A stretch of 51,923 nt of DNA, from contig CAIMLX010000059.1 in NCBI GenBank assembly GCA_903842455.1, forward strand, positions 1 to 51,923, written 5' to 3'. Positions 8,561 to 17,123 of the stretch are shown in pieces. The notes beneath the pieces were generated by a model. That model had not been told where the DNA came from, ran no database searches, and saw only the letters and a list, made by a program, of their open reading frames with translations. A program made the position numbers and the translations under genes. The DNA is from an uncultured Hyphomicrobiales bacterium (GTDB taxonomy: Bacteria; Pseudomonadota; Alphaproteobacteria; Rhizobiales; Devosiaceae). Each line of letters begins with the position of its first letter. Within the stretch, counting starts at the first letter, position 1.

Positions 8561-10495
8561 CTACTTGAAACCGGCCTGTCGCAGGGCCTCGACGTAGAAA
8601 TCGACATCCGCCGGGTCTCGCTGCGGCATGCGCGAGGCCCATCGGGCGACACTGAAGTCCGGCTGCAGCTCGAGAGCTCGCGTCCGGTATTTGCGCGCCA
8701 GGTCCATGCGGCCGCCCATGGCAGCGGTTGCCGCCATCAGGCGGAGAGCAGGGTCCTGGTTGCGCATCTGGGAGAGGGCGTTGAGGGCTTCCTCGAAACG
8801 TCCCCGGAAGAAGTGAATGCCGCCAAGCGTCCACAGATACTCGTCGGGCGGCACGGGGTTGAGGCGGATGGCCTCGTCGATCTTCTGCTCGGCGGCGCCG
8901 AAATTGCTGTCGTGCACCAGCGTGTCGGCGTAATCGGCGAGCAGGTCGGCGTGATGCGGCGCCAGCTCGGCGGCCATCTTCATGTGCTTGAGGCTCTGGT
9001 CGAGGTCGCGATCGAACAGGGCGACGCGGCCGAGTTCGCGGTAGGCGGTGCCATCCGTCGGATCGATCGAGACGGCGCGCTCGGCGTGGAGCTTGGCGCG
9101 ATCGAGCAGCGACTTGTCGGCGCCGGAGCGGAGCACCCACTCGATCACGTACGTGCGGGCGAGGGCGCTCTCGATGGTCGACTGATCCGGCTCGATCTCG
9201 CGGGCCCGGCGCAGCGAATTGCGCCCGCGGCGAACCTTGGGGAGGTCAAAGGTGCGCAGGTTGTAGCGGCCGCTGAGATAGTGGCCGTAGGCATCCGGAT
9301 CACGCTCGGTCCGTTCGAGGGTCAGTTCGGCGGTCTCGATCGAATCGGCCAGCGCGCGGGCAATGCCGCCGGTGAAGTCCCAGTAGCGGGCGGCGGCCAC
9401 GGCTGGGTTGAAGGAATATTTGTCAGCCCAGACGATCTCGCGGCTGGAACTGCGGACGAGCCGGATGGCGAGCGACAGGCCGCCGGAGACGTCCTGCGCC
9501 ACCCGGCTCTCGACCGCATAGTCGATCTGGTAGGACCGCACCTCGTCGAGGGCGGTGAACGGATCGAGTTGCCAGGCGGTGTGCGGGGCAATCACCGACA
9601 CCGACCGCAGGCGCGACAACCCGATCGTCACGTCTTCGACCAGCGCCGGGGCGAGGTGGCGGGGAAGGCCGTTCTTGTGTTCCTGCAACGGTGGCAGCAA
9701 CACGACGCGGGGCACGAAGGCCGGCTTCTCCTCGGCCAGGACGTCAGGCCGGCGTGGCGCTCCCTTGCTCCGTGGCTCGGCGGGTCGGGCCGGCGGGCCA
9801 TCGAGCATCTCGCTGATCTCGACGGGAGGCTCTTCGCCCAGGCCGCGCATCAGCCGGCTGCGGAATGCGGTGAGGGCGCCGCGGGCCCCGGCCTCGTCAC
9901 CTTCGGCAAGATACAGTTGCACCGTGGCGCGACAGATCGGATCGGAAAAGGGCAGCCGCTCGGTCATCTTCTGCAGCGCGGTGTGGGCGCCGCGACCGCC
10001 GATCCGCAGCGCCGCCTCGGTCGCCTGGGCCACGAACTGGTCCTCGATCCGGGTGCGCTCCACGGCGAGCCACTGGTCGAAACCCTCGCCGAACTCGTCG
10101 ATTCCCTCCAGCAACTGGCCGCGATAGAGCCCGATCAGGCGCTCGAGTTCCGCCGCCTCGGTGACGGCGCGGATGCGACCAATTTCCCGAAGATCGAGCG
10201 AAACGGTACGGCTCAGTTCGATTTCGGTTGCGTCCGCATCGAACAGTTCGAAACCGAGTTTTGCTTCCAGATCGCGGGTATGCAGAAGTGTCTGGCGGAG
10301 GTTTGTGAGGGCCTGTTCGGGACTGCTCTGTTCCCAGACCCGGTCGGCAAGCGTTGCTCGCCGCGTGCGATCTCTGAATTCCAGGTACAGTACTGCCGCA
10401 AGGGCGTAGGCCTTTTGCCGGAGCTTTACCGCCGTGCCGTCGGCCAGGCGGAGGACCGGCGTCCCCAAGAGCTGCAATGTGGTCGTTTCACGCAT
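8561..10495 (-). CDS. SARP/BTAD-type transcriptional regulator with TPR array
   Basis: The 644-residue protein begins with an OmpR/ToxR-like winged helix (about residues 4-100, starting TTLQLLGTPVLRLADG). A bacterial transcriptional activation domain of helical repeats follows (about 105-235), then a TolB-like or adenylate-cyclase-associated segment (about 270-380, VVLLPPLQEHKNGLPRHLAP). The C-terminal 260 residues are tetratricopeptide repeats (YGHYLSGRYNLRTFDLPKVR, AYRELGRVALFDRDLDQSLK, LNALSQMRNQDPALRLMAAT). SARP-type proteins activate neighbouring secondary-metabolite operons in Actinobacteria. Being the first gene of the peptide, ycaO and tfuA operon, it most likely controls that locus (inference). 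Its 5' region is shared with the divergent mucR-like gene. Confidence 0.85.
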   Translation of the reverse strand: MRETTTLQLLGTPVLRLADGTAVKLRQKAYALAAVLYLEFRDRTRRATLADRVWEQSSPEQALTNLRQTLLHTRDLEAKLGFELFDADATEIELSRTVSLDLREIGRIRAVTEAAELERLIGLYRGQLLEGIDEFGEGFDQWLAVERTRIEDQFVAQATEAALRIGGRGAHTALQKMTERLPFSDPICRATVQLYLAEGDEAGARGALTAFRSRLMRGLGEEPPVEISEMLDGPPARPAEPRSKGAPRRPDVLAEEKPAFVPRVVLLPPLQEHKNGLPRHLAPALVEDVTIGLSRLRSVSVIAPHTAWQLDPFTALDEVRSYQIDYAVESRVAQDVSGGLSLAIRLVRSSSREIVWADKYSFNPAVAAARYWDFTGGIARALADSIETAELTLERTERDPDAYGHYLSGRYNLRTFDLPKVRRGRNSLRRAREIEPDQSTIESALARTYVIEWVLRSGADKSLLDRAKLHAERAVSIDPTDGTAYRELGRVALFDRDLDQSLKHMKMAAELAPHHADLLADYADTLVHDSNFGAAEQKIDEAIRLNPVPPDEYLWTLGGIHFFRGRFEEALNALSQMRNQDPALRLMAATAAMGGRMDLARKYRTRALELQPDFSVARWASRMPQRDPADVDFYVEALRQAGFK

Positions 10496-10573
10496 GATGT
10501 GATTCCGGACGCCAATTCATTCCGGCACAACAGGCGTAAGTTTGCTTGACGAAGTAAAGCCGGAAGGATAACT

Positions 10574-10712
10574 ACGTAACGGTGAGATAACGCAGGCAAG
10601 TAAACGAACGTCAGTATCGCCCTGTGTGAACTAAACGCGGTGAAGTGCGCGGGTATTGGGTAGAAACCTGCACGTTACGGCGTGTGTATCCCCATAACGG
10701 TAAACGTAACGG
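10574..10712. promoter_or_regulatory. Repeated CGTAACGG-type motif between the SARP and mucR-like genes
   Basis: The 232-base divergent intergenic region is AT-rich and holds several related words: ACGTAACGG at 10574-10582 and 10704-10712, ACGTTACGG at 10672-10680, ATAACGG at 10694-10700, and further TAACG copies. Related words (GTAACGTAAC near 11371, CCGTTAT at 11399) recur downstream of the mucR-like gene. The placement suits operators for MucR autoregulation or for the SARP protein. Which one binds is not visible. Confidence 0.4.
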
Positions 10713-10727
10713 CTAATCGAGGCAAAA

Positions 10728-11219
10728 ATGGAAGCAAGTGCACCGGGTTCTGCGGGTTCGACCTCTAACTTGAACGGACGGGCCACAGACAAGCTCGTCG
10801 AACTCAGCGCCTCGGTGGTGAGTGCGTATGTCAGCCACAACGCGCTGAGTGCCAGCGACCTGCCCAGGTTGATCGCGCAGGTGCACCAGGCGCTGATCGC
10901 GCTGGGTGGCCCGGCGCCGGTGGAAGCGGCGCCTGAACTGAAGCCGGCCGTGCCGGTCAAGAAGTCGATCACGCCCGACTACCTGATCTGCCTGGAAGAC
11001 GGCAAGAAGTTCAAGTCGCTGAAGCGCCACCTGCGCACCGAATACGACCTGTCGCCGGATGAGTATCGGTCTCGCTGGGGCCTGCCGCCGGACTATCCAA
11101 TGGTTGCGCCCAGCTATTCGGAGGCTCGCTCGGCCCTGGCCAAGAGCATTGGCCTCGGTCGCAAGCCGGCATCTGCGTCTGCACCGGTCCGGACTCGCGC
11201 CCGCAAGTCGGCCGCCTGA
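10728..11219 (+). CDS. MucR/Ros-family transcriptional regulator
   Basis: The 163-residue protein has the MucR/Ros C-terminal DNA-binding fold: ITPDYLICLEDGKKFKSLKR, then HLRTEYDLSPDEYRSRWGLP and YPMVAPSYSEARSALAKSIG. MucR proteins are H-NS-like global regulators of exopolysaccharide, motility and cell-cycle genes in alphaproteobacteria and often repress their own gene. The zinc site reads C88-x2-D91-x9-H101-x3-E105, so the last histidine of the usual CxxC/D...H...H set is replaced by Glu. Mesorhizobium relatives are known to fold without zinc, so loss of metal need not inactivate it. A terminator follows. The name mucR is withheld because paralogues are common. Confidence 0.9.
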   Translation: MEASAPGSAGSTSNLNGRATDKLVELSASVVSAYVSHNALSASDLPRLIAQVHQALIALGGPAPVEAAPELKPAVPVKKSITPDYLICLEDGKKFKSLKRHLRTEYDLSPDEYRSRWGLPPDYPMVAPSYSEARSALAKSIGLGRKPASASAPVRTRARKSAA

Positions 11220-11254
11220 CACCGGTTCACTGCTGCTGCTGAAAGTGACGATGA

Positions 11255-11286
11255 AGCGCTGGCCTCCGTGCCGGCGCTTTTTCTTT
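11255..11286 (+). terminator. Rho-independent terminator after the mucR-like gene
   Basis: A 9-bp stem with one G-T pair (11255-11263 with 11270-11278) is followed directly by a TTTTTCTTT tract. It begins 36 bases past the stop codon. Confidence 0.85.
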
Positions 11287-11308
11287 GCGGCAGGGCGCTG
11301 CGTGGGGG

Positions 11309-11341
11309 GACTGCCCCCTGTGCGAGGCACAGAGGGCAGTC
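11309..11341. other. Strong hairpin in the 320-base gap before the protease operon
   Basis: In the 11220-11539 gap, after the mucR terminator, a 15-bp stem with one mismatch (11309-11323 with 11327-11341) is capped by a 3-base loop. No T tract follows on the plus strand. It could be part of a small RNA, a transposon-derived palindrome or a protein-binding site. The rest of the gap contains TAACG-type words near 11371 and 11399 but no gene I can support. Confidence 0.5.
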
Positions 11342-11539
11342 GACACAGGACCCGAATTTCCCATGCCTGAGTAACGTAACTCAAGGCGCGTGACGTCTCC
11401 GTTATGTCCGCCACATCGCGGCACTCTCACAAGTCGGAGAGGCGGGGTCGCCGGGGCTTGGCAGGTCCGGGGCAGCGCGCCTAGCCTGTAGGTCACAAGA
11501 GGCTGGGGGGCCGTTCAACCGGGCGCGGGAGCGTTTGAA

Positions 11540-12556
11540 GTGGCTAGGCGTCCGCTCTACAGCAGATCCCAACGGGCTCGCGCAGCCGGTGCCGGCTCGC
11601 TTGCCGGCAATGCAGGAGAAGCGCCGGTCGTCAATGGCACCTACCGGCCCGAGCCGACGGCGCGGCAGCGGGTCGAGCGCTGGTGGGGCCCGTTTTCGGC
11701 CCGGCAAAGGTCACGCCTGCTGGTTGCCGCGAGTGTACTGACCACGCTGGCGCTGGTGGGCGCCTACGAGGTGCTCCGGTCGCCCGGGCAGAACCTGACG
11801 CAGACCGATCTGAACGCAGCGGTAAACTATGCGCTCGAGCAACGGCCGCCCGCTCCGTCGGTGGCTGCTGTTGCCTATGCGACCATTATCCGCTCGGTCG
11901 TCCAGGTGAACGGCTACGATCCCGCTGATCCCGAGACCGAACCCACGCCAGGCGAGCAGAGGGAGGTGCCGGAGGAGGCGACCGACCCGCAGGGGCTGGC
12001 CGAAGATTTCCACGAGCGGTTCTCGGCCGTCGGCACCGGAGTGGTCATCGACGACCAGGGCACCATCCTCACCAACCTTCATGTCGCGGGCGCGGCCAAC
12101 ACGCTCAAGGTGATCTTTGCCGACGGCACCGAGTCCGACGCCCGGATCATCGGGGTGCGGCCCGAAAGCGACCTTGCCATCATCATGCCCTCGACCCTGC
12201 CGGATGACCTGCAGCCGGCGACGCTGGCATCGAGCACGAGCCTCAATCCCGGTGACCAGGTGGTGGCGGTGGGGTTCCCGTTCGGCATCGGGCCTTCGGC
12301 CTCGTCCGGAGTAGTGTCCGGCCTCGGCCGGGTGCTGCGGGGCGAGGATGGCAGCCCGGCGCTGGAGAACCTCATCCAGTTCGATGCGGCGGCCAATCCG
12401 GGCAACTCGGGCGGGCCGCTGGTGAATGCCAATGGCGAAGTGGTTGGCATTGTTACTGCCATCCTCAACCCTTCGGGACTGCGCACTTTCGCAGGCATCG
12501 GCTTTGCCGTGCCGATCGAGGACGCGGCATCCGCCGCCGGAGAGAATCCGCTTTAA
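11540..12556 (+). CDS. Membrane-anchored trypsin-like S1C serine protease (HtrA-like, no PDZ)
   Basis: The 338-residue product has a cytosolic N-terminus of about 60 residues, one transmembrane helix (LLVAASVLTTLALVGAYEVL), a linker, and a trypsin-like protease domain facing the periplasm. The catalytic triad is visible: His181 in LTNLHVAG, Asp211 in PESDLAII and Ser290 in NPGNSGGPL. The sequence ends right after the protease fold, so the PDZ domains of DegP/HtrA are missing. The start is GTG. The stop is 16 bases before the MoxR gene start, placing a periplasmic protease at the head of a MoxR-DUF58-VWA operon. Substrate unknown. Confidence 0.85.
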   Translation: MARRPLYSRSQRARAAGAGSLAGNAGEAPVVNGTYRPEPTARQRVERWWGPFSARQRSRLLVAASVLTTLALVGAYEVLRSPGQNLTQTDLNAAVNYALEQRPPAPSVAAVAYATIIRSVVQVNGYDPADPETEPTPGEQREVPEEATDPQGLAEDFHERFSAVGTGVVIDDQGTILTNLHVAGAANTLKVIFADGTESDARIIGVRPESDLAIIMPSTLPDDLQPATLASSTSLNPGDQVVAVGFPFGIGPSASSGVVSGLGRVLRGEDGSPALENLIQFDAAANPGNSGGPLVNANGEVVGIVTAILNPSGLRTFAGIGFAVPIEDAASAAGENPL

Positions 12557-12572
12557 CGCTCAAGGAGCCGAC

Positions 12573-13586
12573 ATGCCCGACGCCCAGATCACCCCCGCCA
12601 CCGCTTCGCAGATGGAGCAGGTGCTCTACGAGGTGAAAAAAGTGGTGGTCGGGCAGGACCGCTTCCTCGAACGGGTGCTGGTGGCGCTGCTGGCGCGGGG
12701 CCACCTGCTGGTGGAGGGCGTACCGGGGCTCGCCAAGACACTGACCATCAGCACGCTGTCGCGGGCGATACAAGGCAGCTTCAAGCGCATCCAGTTCACG
12801 CCTGACCTCGTGCCATCCGACCTCGTCGGCAACCGCATGTACAACCAGAAGACCGGCGAGTTCACCACCTCGCTCGGACCGGTGTTCGCCAACCTGCTGC
12901 TGGCCGACGAAATCAACCGCGCGCCGGCCAAGGTGCAATCGGCGCTGCTCGAGGTGATGCAGGAGCGGCAGGTGACGATCGCGGGCGAGACGCACACCGT
13001 GCCGACGCCCTTCGTGGTGATGGCGACGCAGAACCCGATCGAGACCGAGGGCACCTATCCGCTGCCCGAGGCGCAGGTCGACCGCTTCATGATGAAGGTG
13101 CTGGTGGGCTACCCGACCGAGGAAGAGGAGTTCGTCATCGTGTCGCGCCAGACCGGCAATGCCGAGCAGGTTGCGAAGGTGACGACCACGGCGCAACTGG
13201 TTGAGCTGCAGAAGAGGTGCCACGCGCTGTTCGTCGATCCGAGCCTCATCCAGTTCGCGGTGAAGGTGGTGTCGGCGACGCGCCGGCCCGAGCAATATGG
13301 CCTCAAGGACCTGCCGCGGCTGCTGACCTACGGCGCCAGCCCGCGCGCTACCATCGGCATGATCGAGGCCGGGCGGGCGCTGGCCTTCCTCCGGGGGCGC
13401 GAATACGTGCTGCCCGAGGACGTGATCGACATCATCCCCGACGTGCTGCGCCACCGGCTGGTGCTCAGCTACGAGGCGCTGAGCGAATCGGTCACCGCCG
13501 ACCAGATCATCGGCCAGATCCTCCGTGCCGTTCCCGCCCCCGAGAAGCTGCTGGAAGCCCATGTCAAGTTCGCCGCGGCAAGCTGA
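12573..13586 (+). CDS. MoxR-family AAA+ ATPase
   Basis: The 337-residue AAA+ ATPase has Walker A GVPGLAKT, Walker B LLADEINRAPAKVQSALLEV, and the family segment VTIAGETHTVPTPFVVMATQ followed by NPIETEGTYPLPEAQVDRF. MoxR ATPases act as chaperones that mature or remodel partner complexes, nearly always with DUF58 and VWA proteins, as here. The ATG at 12573 is chosen because AAGGAG lies 5 bases upstream; earlier in-frame codons fall inside the protease gene. Its 3' end overlaps the DUF58 gene start by 26 bases, indicating translational coupling. Confidence 0.93.
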   Translation: MPDAQITPATASQMEQVLYEVKKVVVGQDRFLERVLVALLARGHLLVEGVPGLAKTLTISTLSRAIQGSFKRIQFTPDLVPSDLVGNRMYNQKTGEFTTSLGPVFANLLLADEINRAPAKVQSALLEVMQERQVTIAGETHTVPTPFVVMATQNPIETEGTYPLPEAQVDRFMMKVLVGYPTEEEEFVIVSRQTGNAEQVAKVTTTAQLVELQKRCHALFVDPSLIQFAVKVVSATRRPEQYGLKDLPRLLTYGASPRATIGMIEAGRALAFLRGREYVLPEDVIDIIPDVLRHRLVLSYEALSESVTADQIIGQILRAVPAPEKLLEAHVKFAAAS

Positions 13587-14490
13587 ACAACTCCTCTCGC
13601 GCCTCGAGTGGACGGTGATCCGGCGGCTCGACGGGCTGCTGCAGGGCAACTACCGCACGTTGTTCCGGGGTTTTGGGCTCGATTTCGCCGACCTGCGCGA
13701 ATACCAGGCGCATGACGATGTGCGGCACATCGACTGGAACGTCACGGCCCGCACGCAGACGCCGCATGTGCGCGTCTACAACGAGGACCGGGACGTCACG
13801 GCGTGGTTCCTGCTGGACCTCAGCCCATCGGTGGATTTCGGCTCGGCGGACATCACCAAGCGCCAGTTGCTGCTCGAGTTCACCGCGGTGATGGCGCGGC
13901 TGCTGACCCGGCAGGGCAACAAGGTCGGTGCCATCCTGTTCAACGGCATGAGCGAGTTCGTGGTGCCGGCGCGCACGGGCCGAACGCATGTGCTGCACCT
14001 GATCGACAAGGTGGCGACCAATCCGCGCCTGCTGCGGGCGCCGCCGACGGACCTCAAGGCCTACTTCACGCGGGCGCTCGGCTCGTTGCGCCGCCGGGGC
14101 ATCGTGTTCGCCGTCTCCGACTTCATTTCGCAGCCCGGCTGGGAGCGCGGGCTTTCCGCCATTGCACAGCGGCATGAGACGCTTGCCGTGCGCCTGCTCG
14201 ACCCGCTCGAAGGCGCGCTACCCGATATCGGACTGATGACCTTCGAGGATGCCGAGACCGGCGAGCAGGTTGTCGTCGACACGGACGACCCAGGCTTCCG
14301 GCGCCGCTTCGCTGCCGCTGCCGAGGCGCAGGAGGAGCAACTCATGACGGCGTTCATGGGGGCGGGCACCGATGTGCTGGAACTTTCCACTGCGGACGAC
14401 CTCGTCGACGCCGTGCTGCGCTTTTCCAACATGCGAAAGACGAATGCGCGGCTCGGCGCAGGCGGCTCCGCATTCCCGATACCGGCATAG
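13561..14490 (+). CDS. DUF58 domain protein
   Basis: The 309-residue soluble protein contains the DUF58 signature DVRHIDWNVTARTQTPHVRV followed by YNEDRDVTAWFLLDLSPS. The downstream half is VWA-like, with GIVFAVSDFISQPGWERGL. The family is the usual middle partner of MoxR ATPases and VWA membrane proteins; its molecular role is unclear, but it probably links the ATPase to the VWA protein. The start ATG lies inside the end of the MoxR gene. The next gene begins 13 bases after the stop, so all four genes from 11540 to 15574 form one operon. Confidence 0.88.
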   Translation: MSSSPRQAEQLLSRLEWTVIRRLDGLLQGNYRTLFRGFGLDFADLREYQAHDDVRHIDWNVTARTQTPHVRVYNEDRDVTAWFLLDLSPSVDFGSADITKRQLLLEFTAVMARLLTRQGNKVGAILFNGMSEFVVPARTGRTHVLHLIDKVATNPRLLRAPPTDLKAYFTRALGSLRRRGIVFAVSDFISQPGWERGLSAIAQRHETLAVRLLDPLEGALPDIGLMTFEDAETGEQVVVDTDDPGFRRRFAAAAEAQEEQLMTAFMGAGTDVLELSTADDLVDAVLRFSNMRKTNARLGAGGSAFPIPA

Positions 14491-14503
14491 GAGAGCCCAG
14501 GCG

Positions 14504-15574
14504 ATGACCTTCATCTGGACGGAGATGCTCTGGCTGCTGCTGCTGGTGCCGCTGCTGGTGGCGCTGTACCTGTGGGCGCTGCGCCGCAAGAAGAGCTCGC
14601 TGCGCTATGGCAACCTGGCGCTGGTAAAGCAGGCGCTGGGCAAGTCGGTCGGCTGGCGCCGTCACCTGCCGCCGGCATTGTTCCTGACGGCCATCACCAT
14701 CCTGATCTTCGCGGTCGCGCGGCCAGCCGCGGTGATCGAGCTGGCCTCGTCGCGGGCGACGGTGATCCTCGCGATGGACGTTTCGGGTTCGATGCGGGCG
14801 CGGGACGTCGAGCCATCGCGCATGGAGGCCTCGCAGCAGGCGGCGAAAAACTTCATCCGCGACCAGCCGGCGGACGTGCAGATCGGCATCGTCGCCTTCG
14901 CGGGGGCGGCCGTGCTGGTGCAGACGCCGACGCTCGATCGCGAGGCGCTGGTGGCGGCCGTCGATCGCTTCGATCTGCGGCGTGGCACCGCGGTGGGGGC
15001 CGGGGTGCTGACCTCGCTCGCCACCATCTTCCCCGACCAGGATTTCGACGAGCTGCAGGGCGACAACCCGTTCGACGCGCTGGGGATGCCGTCGCGCGGG
15101 CTCGACAGCCGGCCGATCGGGCAGTCGGATACTCTGCCCAAGGCCTCGGTTGCCGATCATGTTCCGGTGGAACCCGGCTCCTATCAGAGTGCAGTGGTTA
15201 TCCTGCTGACCGATGGAGCGACAACGGTCGGTCCCGACCCGATCGCGGCGGGCCGCCTCGCGTCCGAGTACGGCGTAAGGGTGTTCACCGTCGGCTTTGG
15301 ATCGCGGGACGGCGACGTGGTGGATTTCGGCGGGCGGTCGATGCGGGCGCAGCTGGATTCCGAGAGCCTGCAATCGATCGCCGACCTGACGCGGGCGCAG
15401 TACTTCGAGGCGCAATCGGCGGCCGACCTCAACCAGGTCTACTCGTCGCTGTCGACCAAGCTGATCAGCGAGAAGAAGCTCACCGAGATCGCCTTCATCT
15501 TCGCCGGACTGGGGGCGCTGGCGGCGCTGCTTGGAGCCGGCCTGTCGGTGCTGTGGTTCGGGCGGGTCACCTAG
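14504..15574 (+). CDS. VWA-domain membrane protein (BatA-like)
   Basis: The 356-residue protein has two N-terminal membrane helices ([19 protein letters not shown] and [16 protein letters not shown]), a von Willebrand A domain and a C-terminal helix ([20 protein letters not shown]). The MIDAS metal site is intact: [12 protein letters not shown] supplies DxSxS, and LLTDGATT supplies the later aspartate. The layout matches BatA/BatB of the aerotolerance operons, which carry their VWA domain between membrane helices. In this operon it would be the membrane anchor for the MoxR-DUF58 pair, near the S1C protease. No BatD or TPR partner is adjacent, so the system is a reduced version. Confidence 0.87.
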   Translation: MTFIWTEMLWLLLLVPLLVALYLWALRRKKSSLRYGNLALVKQALGKSVGWRRHLPPALFLTAITILIFAVARPAAVIELASSRATVILAMDVSGSMRARDVEPSRMEASQQAAKNFIRDQPADVQIGIVAFAGAAVLVQTPTLDREALVAAVDRFDLRRGTAVGAGVLTSLATIFPDQDFDELQGDNPFDALGMPSRGLDSRPIGQSDTLPKASVADHVPVEPGSYQSAVVILLTDGATTVGPDPIAAGRLASEYGVRVFTVGFGSRDGDVVDFGGRSMRAQLDSESLQSIADLTRAQYFEAQSAADLNQVYSSLSTKLISEKKLTEIAFIFAGLGALAALLGAGLSVLWFGRVT

Positions 15575-15657
15575 CGGCAGGGGGCGCACGGGGCGCCCTT
15601 CCATTTTCGGCGCCGTTGGCCTACTCGCGAGACCACCTCCAAATCGCGACGGCACAC

Positions 15658-16932
15658 ATGACCAAGATCACATCGCTCGCCACCCACGACCTGCGCTTTC
15701 CGACCTCGGCTTCGCTCGATGGCTCGGATGCGATGAACCCCGATCCGGACTACTCGGCCGCCTATGTGGTGCTGGGAACCGACGGGGCGCATGCGGGCCA
15801 CGGGCTGACCTTCACCATCGGGCGCGGCAACGACATCGTGTGCAAGGCGATCGAGGCGCTGACGGCAAGGGTGGTGGGGCTGGACCTGAGCTGGATCGCC
15901 GAGAACCCGGGCCGGTTCTGGCGGCATGTGACCTCCGACAGCCAGCTGCGGTGGATCGGGCCGGACAAGGGCGTGATGCATCTGGCGACGGGCGCGGTTG
16001 TCAACGCGGTGTGGGACCTCCTCGCCAAAGAGGCCGGCAAGCCGGTCTGGCGCTACGTGGCGGACATGACGCCCGAGCAGTTGGTCTCGATCATCGACTT
16101 CCGCTACCTCACCGACGCCATGACGCCCGACGAGGCGCTGGCGATCTTCAGGACGGCCGAGGCCGGGAAGGCGGCGCGGATCGCGACGCTCGAGGCGGAA
16201 GGCTACCAGTGCTACACCACCTCGGCCGGGTGGCTCGGCTACCCCAACGAGAAGCTGACGCGGCTCGCCACCGAGGCGGTTGAGGCCGGGTTCGACCACA
16301 TCAAGATGAAGGTCGGGCGCGACCTTGCCGACGACATCCGGCGGCTCGAGATCGTGCGCTCGATCATGGGGCCGGACCGGTTCCTGATGATCGACGCCAA
16401 CCAGGTGTGGGAAGTCGGGCAGGCGATCGACTGGGTGCGGGAACTGTCGCGGTTCAAGCCATACTTCATCGAGGAGCCGACGAGCCCGGACGACGTGCTC
16501 GGGCACAAGGCGATCCGCGACGCCATCGCGCCGGTGAAGGTGGCGACGGGCGAAATGTGCCAGAACCGTATCCTGTTCAAGCAGTTCATCACGGCGGGCG
16601 CTATCGACATCGTGCAGATCGATGCGTGCCGGATCGGCGGGCTCAACGAGGTGCTGAGCGTGCTGCTGCTGGCGGCAAAGTACGGGTTGCCGGTCTGGCC
16701 GCATGCGGGTGGCGTCGGGCTCTGCGAATATGTGCAGCACCTGTCGATGATCGACTACCTTGTGGTGTCGGGGACCAAGGAGGGCCGGGTGATCGAGTAT
16801 GTCGACCACCTGCACGAGCACTTCGTCGAGCCGTGCGACATCCGGAATGCGGCCTACATGCCGCCGAAGGCCGCGGGGTTCTCGATCGAGATGAAGCCGG
16901 AGTCGATTGCGGCGAATACGTTCAGGGGCTGA
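15658..16932 (+). CDS. L-fuconate dehydratase (enolase superfamily)
   Basis: The 424-residue enzyme matches L-fuconate dehydratase, which converts L-fuconate to 2-keto-3-deoxy-L-fuconate in L-fucose breakdown. Active-site residues of the enolase superfamily are visible: K216-x-K218 in HIKMKVGRD, the metal ligands in [16 protein letters not shown] and ATGEMCQN, and His349 in [11 protein letters not shown]. The spacing agrees with the well-studied Xanthomonas enzyme, shifted by two residues. The opening [20 protein letters not shown] is also typical. No other fucose gene is nearby, so this is a stand-alone copy. A palindromic repeat follows the stop. Confidence 0.9.
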   Translation: MTKITSLATHDLRFPTSASLDGSDAMNPDPDYSAAYVVLGTDGAHAGHGLTFTIGRGNDIVCKAIEALTARVVGLDLSWIAENPGRFWRHVTSDSQLRWIGPDKGVMHLATGAVVNAVWDLLAKEAGKPVWRYVADMTPEQLVSIIDFRYLTDAMTPDEALAIFRTAEAGKAARIATLEAEGYQCYTTSAGWLGYPNEKLTRLATEAVEAGFDHIKMKVGRDLADDIRRLEIVRSIMGPDRFLMIDANQVWEVGQAIDWVRELSRFKPYFIEEPTSPDDVLGHKAIRDAIAPVKVATGEMCQNRILFKQFITAGAIDIVQIDACRIGGLNEVLSVLLLAAKYGLPVWPHAGGVGLCEYVQHLSMIDYLVVSGTKEGRVIEYVDHLHEHFVEPCDIRNAAYMPPKAAGFSIEMKPESIAANTFRG

Positions 16933-16940
16933 GGCGAACT

Positions 16941-17106
16941 ACCCCCACCCCAGCTCTGCTACGTCGCTGCGCGACTAGCGGCGCTACCCTCCCCACAAGG
17001 GGGAGGGAGACCAGCGGAGCAAAGCAGGCAGCAGCGGCTCCCTCCCCCTTGTGGGGAGGGTAGTGAAGCTTGGCGGCTTGCCGCCTAGCGGAAATAGGGT
17101 GGGGGT
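16941..17106. repeat. Intergenic palindromic repeat between the fuconate dehydratase and liv genes
   Basis: Two nested inverted repeats fill this convergent gap: perfect 25-base arms at 16984-17008 and 17039-17063 containing CCCTCCCCACAAGGGGGAGG, and outer 10-base arms at 16941-16950 and 17097-17106. The internal purine-rich and pyrimidine-rich blocks are typical of dispersed intergenic palindromes in Hyphomicrobiales. It may also stop transcription from both sides. A related sequence lies near 51740. Confidence 0.75.
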
Positions 17107-17123
17107 GCCGGGCGGGCCGGTCC

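Noticed and set aside
8313-9140. A 275-residue version of the small peptide gene with a longer N-terminus
   Set aside because: The first 200 codons are a shadow of the regulator gene. The internal ATG at 8531 has a strong ribosome site and yields the 72-residue form.
14572-16932. A 786-residue frame that would fuse a VWA-region frame to L-fuconate dehydratase
   Set aside because: The upstream part is a shadow frame of the VWA gene. The enzyme starts at 15658, with the length and N-terminus typical of the family.
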